From Marinobacter similis (GTDB lineage: Bacteria; Pseudomonadota; Gammaproteobacteria; Pseudomonadales; Oleiphilaceae): a stretch of 64,000 bases of DNA. Of this stretch, positions 63,098 through 64,000 are shown piece after piece (the stretch's first letter is position 1; each line of letters starts with the position of its first letter). Below the pieces are notes generated by a model. The model saw only the letters and a list, made by a program, of their open reading frames with translations, did not search any database and was not told the DNA's origin. The stretch is taken from contig NZ_CP007151.1 of NCBI RefSeq assembly GCF_000830985.1, positions 558,001 to 622,000 of the forward strand. Reading direction: 5' to 3'. The position numbers were made by a program, and so were the translations under genes.

Positions 63098-64000
63098 TCA
63101 GATTTCAAACGCGTCGTTTACCAGCTTCTTCTGCTCTTCAATGTGCACAGACATGTGCCCACAAGCGGGAGCAGCGGAAGCATCGCGACCGGCATACTGG
63201 AGGTACAGCTTTGGGTTCAGGCGCTGGAGCGCATTTCTCATATGATGCTGGCTCGGGTACCAGGCACCCTGGTTCATCGGCTCTTCCTGGCACCAGACCA
63301 CGTTTTTCAACTTGGGATACTTGGCCAGCATAGCGTCCAGATCGTCACCCGGGAACGGGTAAAGCTGCTCGATTCGGAAGATCGCGACGTCATCGCGCTC
63401 TTCCGCCTTCTTCTTCTCGAGAAGATCGAAGTAAACCTTACCGCTGCACATGATCAGGCGCGTCACTTTCTTCGGATCAGACGGCTCTTTCTCTGGCAGA
63501 ACAGTCTGGAAGGTACCTGAAGTCAGGTCATCCAAATCGGAAGTCGCTTCCTTATGACGCAGCAAACTCTTTGGCGTAATAGCAACCAGCGGCTTACGCA
63601 GCGGACGCTTCACCTGACGACGCAGCATGTGGAATACCTGCGAAGGCGTTGTCGGCACACACACCTGAATGTTGTGCTCGGCACTCAACTGCAGGAATCG
63701 CTCCAGGCGGGCCGAGCTGTGCTCCGGACCCTGGCCCTCGTAACCGTGAGGCAGCAACAGTGTAAGACCGCACAGACGGCCCCACTTGTGCTCACCGCTG
63801 GTCAGGAACTGGTCGATAACCACCTGGGCGCCGTTGGCGAAATCGCCAAACTGAGCTTCCCAGACAATCAAACCACTGGGCGCGGTGGTCGCGTAGCCGT
63901 ATTCAAACGCCATGACCGCTTCTTCAGACAGCAGCGAGTCATAGATTTCAAATAGCGGCTGATCGTCAGACAGCTGCTCCAGGGCAATGTGCGTTGCGCC
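63098..64000 (-). CDS. sucA: 2-oxoglutarate dehydrogenase E1, C-terminal part (cut by window edge)
   Basis: The open frame runs from the right edge to the stop at 63098, about 300 residues of the roughly 940 of E1. It holds the transketolase-like pyrimidine-binding part (LSEEAVMAFEYGYATTAPSG, VWEAQFGDFANGAQVVIDQF, LLPHGYEGQGPEHSSARLER) and the C-terminal domain (RIEQLYPFPGDDLDAMLAKY, VVWCQEEPMNQGAW, YAGRDASAAPACGHMSVHIE). The catalytic N-terminal part lies outside. It starts the sucA-sucB-lpd-sucC-sucD transcript. Confidence 0.96.
   Translation of the reverse strand, partial: GATHIALEQLSDDQPLFEIYDSLLSEEAVMAFEYGYATTAPSGLIVWEAQFGDFANGAQVVIDQFLTSGEHKWGRLCGLTLLLPHGYEGQGPEHSSARLERFLQLSAEHNIQVCVPTTPSQVFHMLRRQVKRPLRKPLVAITPKSLLRHKEATSDLDDLTSGTFQTVLPEKEPSDPKKVTRLIMCSGKVYFDLLEKKKAEERDDVAIFRIEQLYPFPGDDLDAMLAKYPKLKNVVWCQEEPMNQGAWYPSQHHMRNALQRLNPKLYLQYAGRDASAAPACGHMSVHIEEQKKLVNDAFEI

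Overview
The window is about 57% GC by eye and its gene content and order fit a marine gammaproteobacterium close to Marinobacter: gacA-uvrC-pgsA, the flgN-flgM-flgA-cheV-cheR cluster as in Pseudomonas, smc-zipA-ligA, scpA-scpB-rluB and sucA-sucB-lpd-sucC-sucD. The genus is inferred from recalled synteny and protein families, not from a search. No 16S rRNA gene, insertion sequence, prophage or CRISPR array was seen.

Layout. 1-0.8 kb: tail of an MCE-type lipid-transport operon (+). 0.8-4.2 kb: pgsA, uvrC, gacA and a small YheU-like gene (-). 4.3-5.9 kb: chemoreceptor (-). 6.1-16.5 kb: metabolic and transport genes (azlCD, an AEC carrier, a fructosamine-kinase relative, acylphosphatase, a TonB receptor, tRNA-Ser(GGA), isochorismatase-like hydrolase, bicupin, lipocalin, NhaR-like regulator). 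16.5-20.8 kb: chemotaxis and flagellar control (flavin reductase, cheR, cheV on -, flgA, flgM, flgN on +), with two good sigma-28-type promoters. 20.9-27.9 kb: an MshEN-domain protein, a periplasmic cyclophilin, mnmC, a CBS protein and a large FilF-like lipoprotein. 28.0-45.3 kb: a five-gene minus-strand accessory operon (below). 45.5-58.0 kb: ligA, zipA, smc, a GntR regulator, a diguanylate cyclase, rluB, scpB, scpA, trpS. 58.1-64.0 kb: sucD, sucC, lpd, sucB and the end of sucA.

The most interesting region is 28.0-45.3 kb. In transcription order it encodes (1) a GAF-domain, membrane-anchored HlyD-like adaptor, (2) a PqqD-like domain fused to an M50 (site-2-protease type) membrane metalloprotease and an HlyD-like arm, (3) a periplasmic adaptor ending in a SPOR-like domain, (4) a giant protein of about 2875 residues that starts with a LEPR-XLL motif and a DUF4347 domain, carries long VCBS/cadherin-like arrays including a 561-bp tandem repeat, and ends with a C-terminal membrane segment instead of an RTX/type-I signal, and (5) a PAS-GGDEF-GGDEF-EAL c-di-GMP enzyme. 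There is no local ABC ATPase or outer-membrane factor. I read it as a dedicated, poorly described export, processing or anchoring system for a giant surface protein, tied to c-di-GMP; this is inference.

Data quality. Fifteen genes, most of them housekeeping genes that must work (uvrC, ligA, smc, trpS, lpd, rluB, scpB, mnmC and others), are each broken by one to three frameshifts. In all 23 cases I traced, the net change is missing bases, never extra ones, often in a short homopolymer. This looks like systematic under-calling of bases in the sequence, so each such gene is given below as one CDS with the break noted rather than as a pseudogene.
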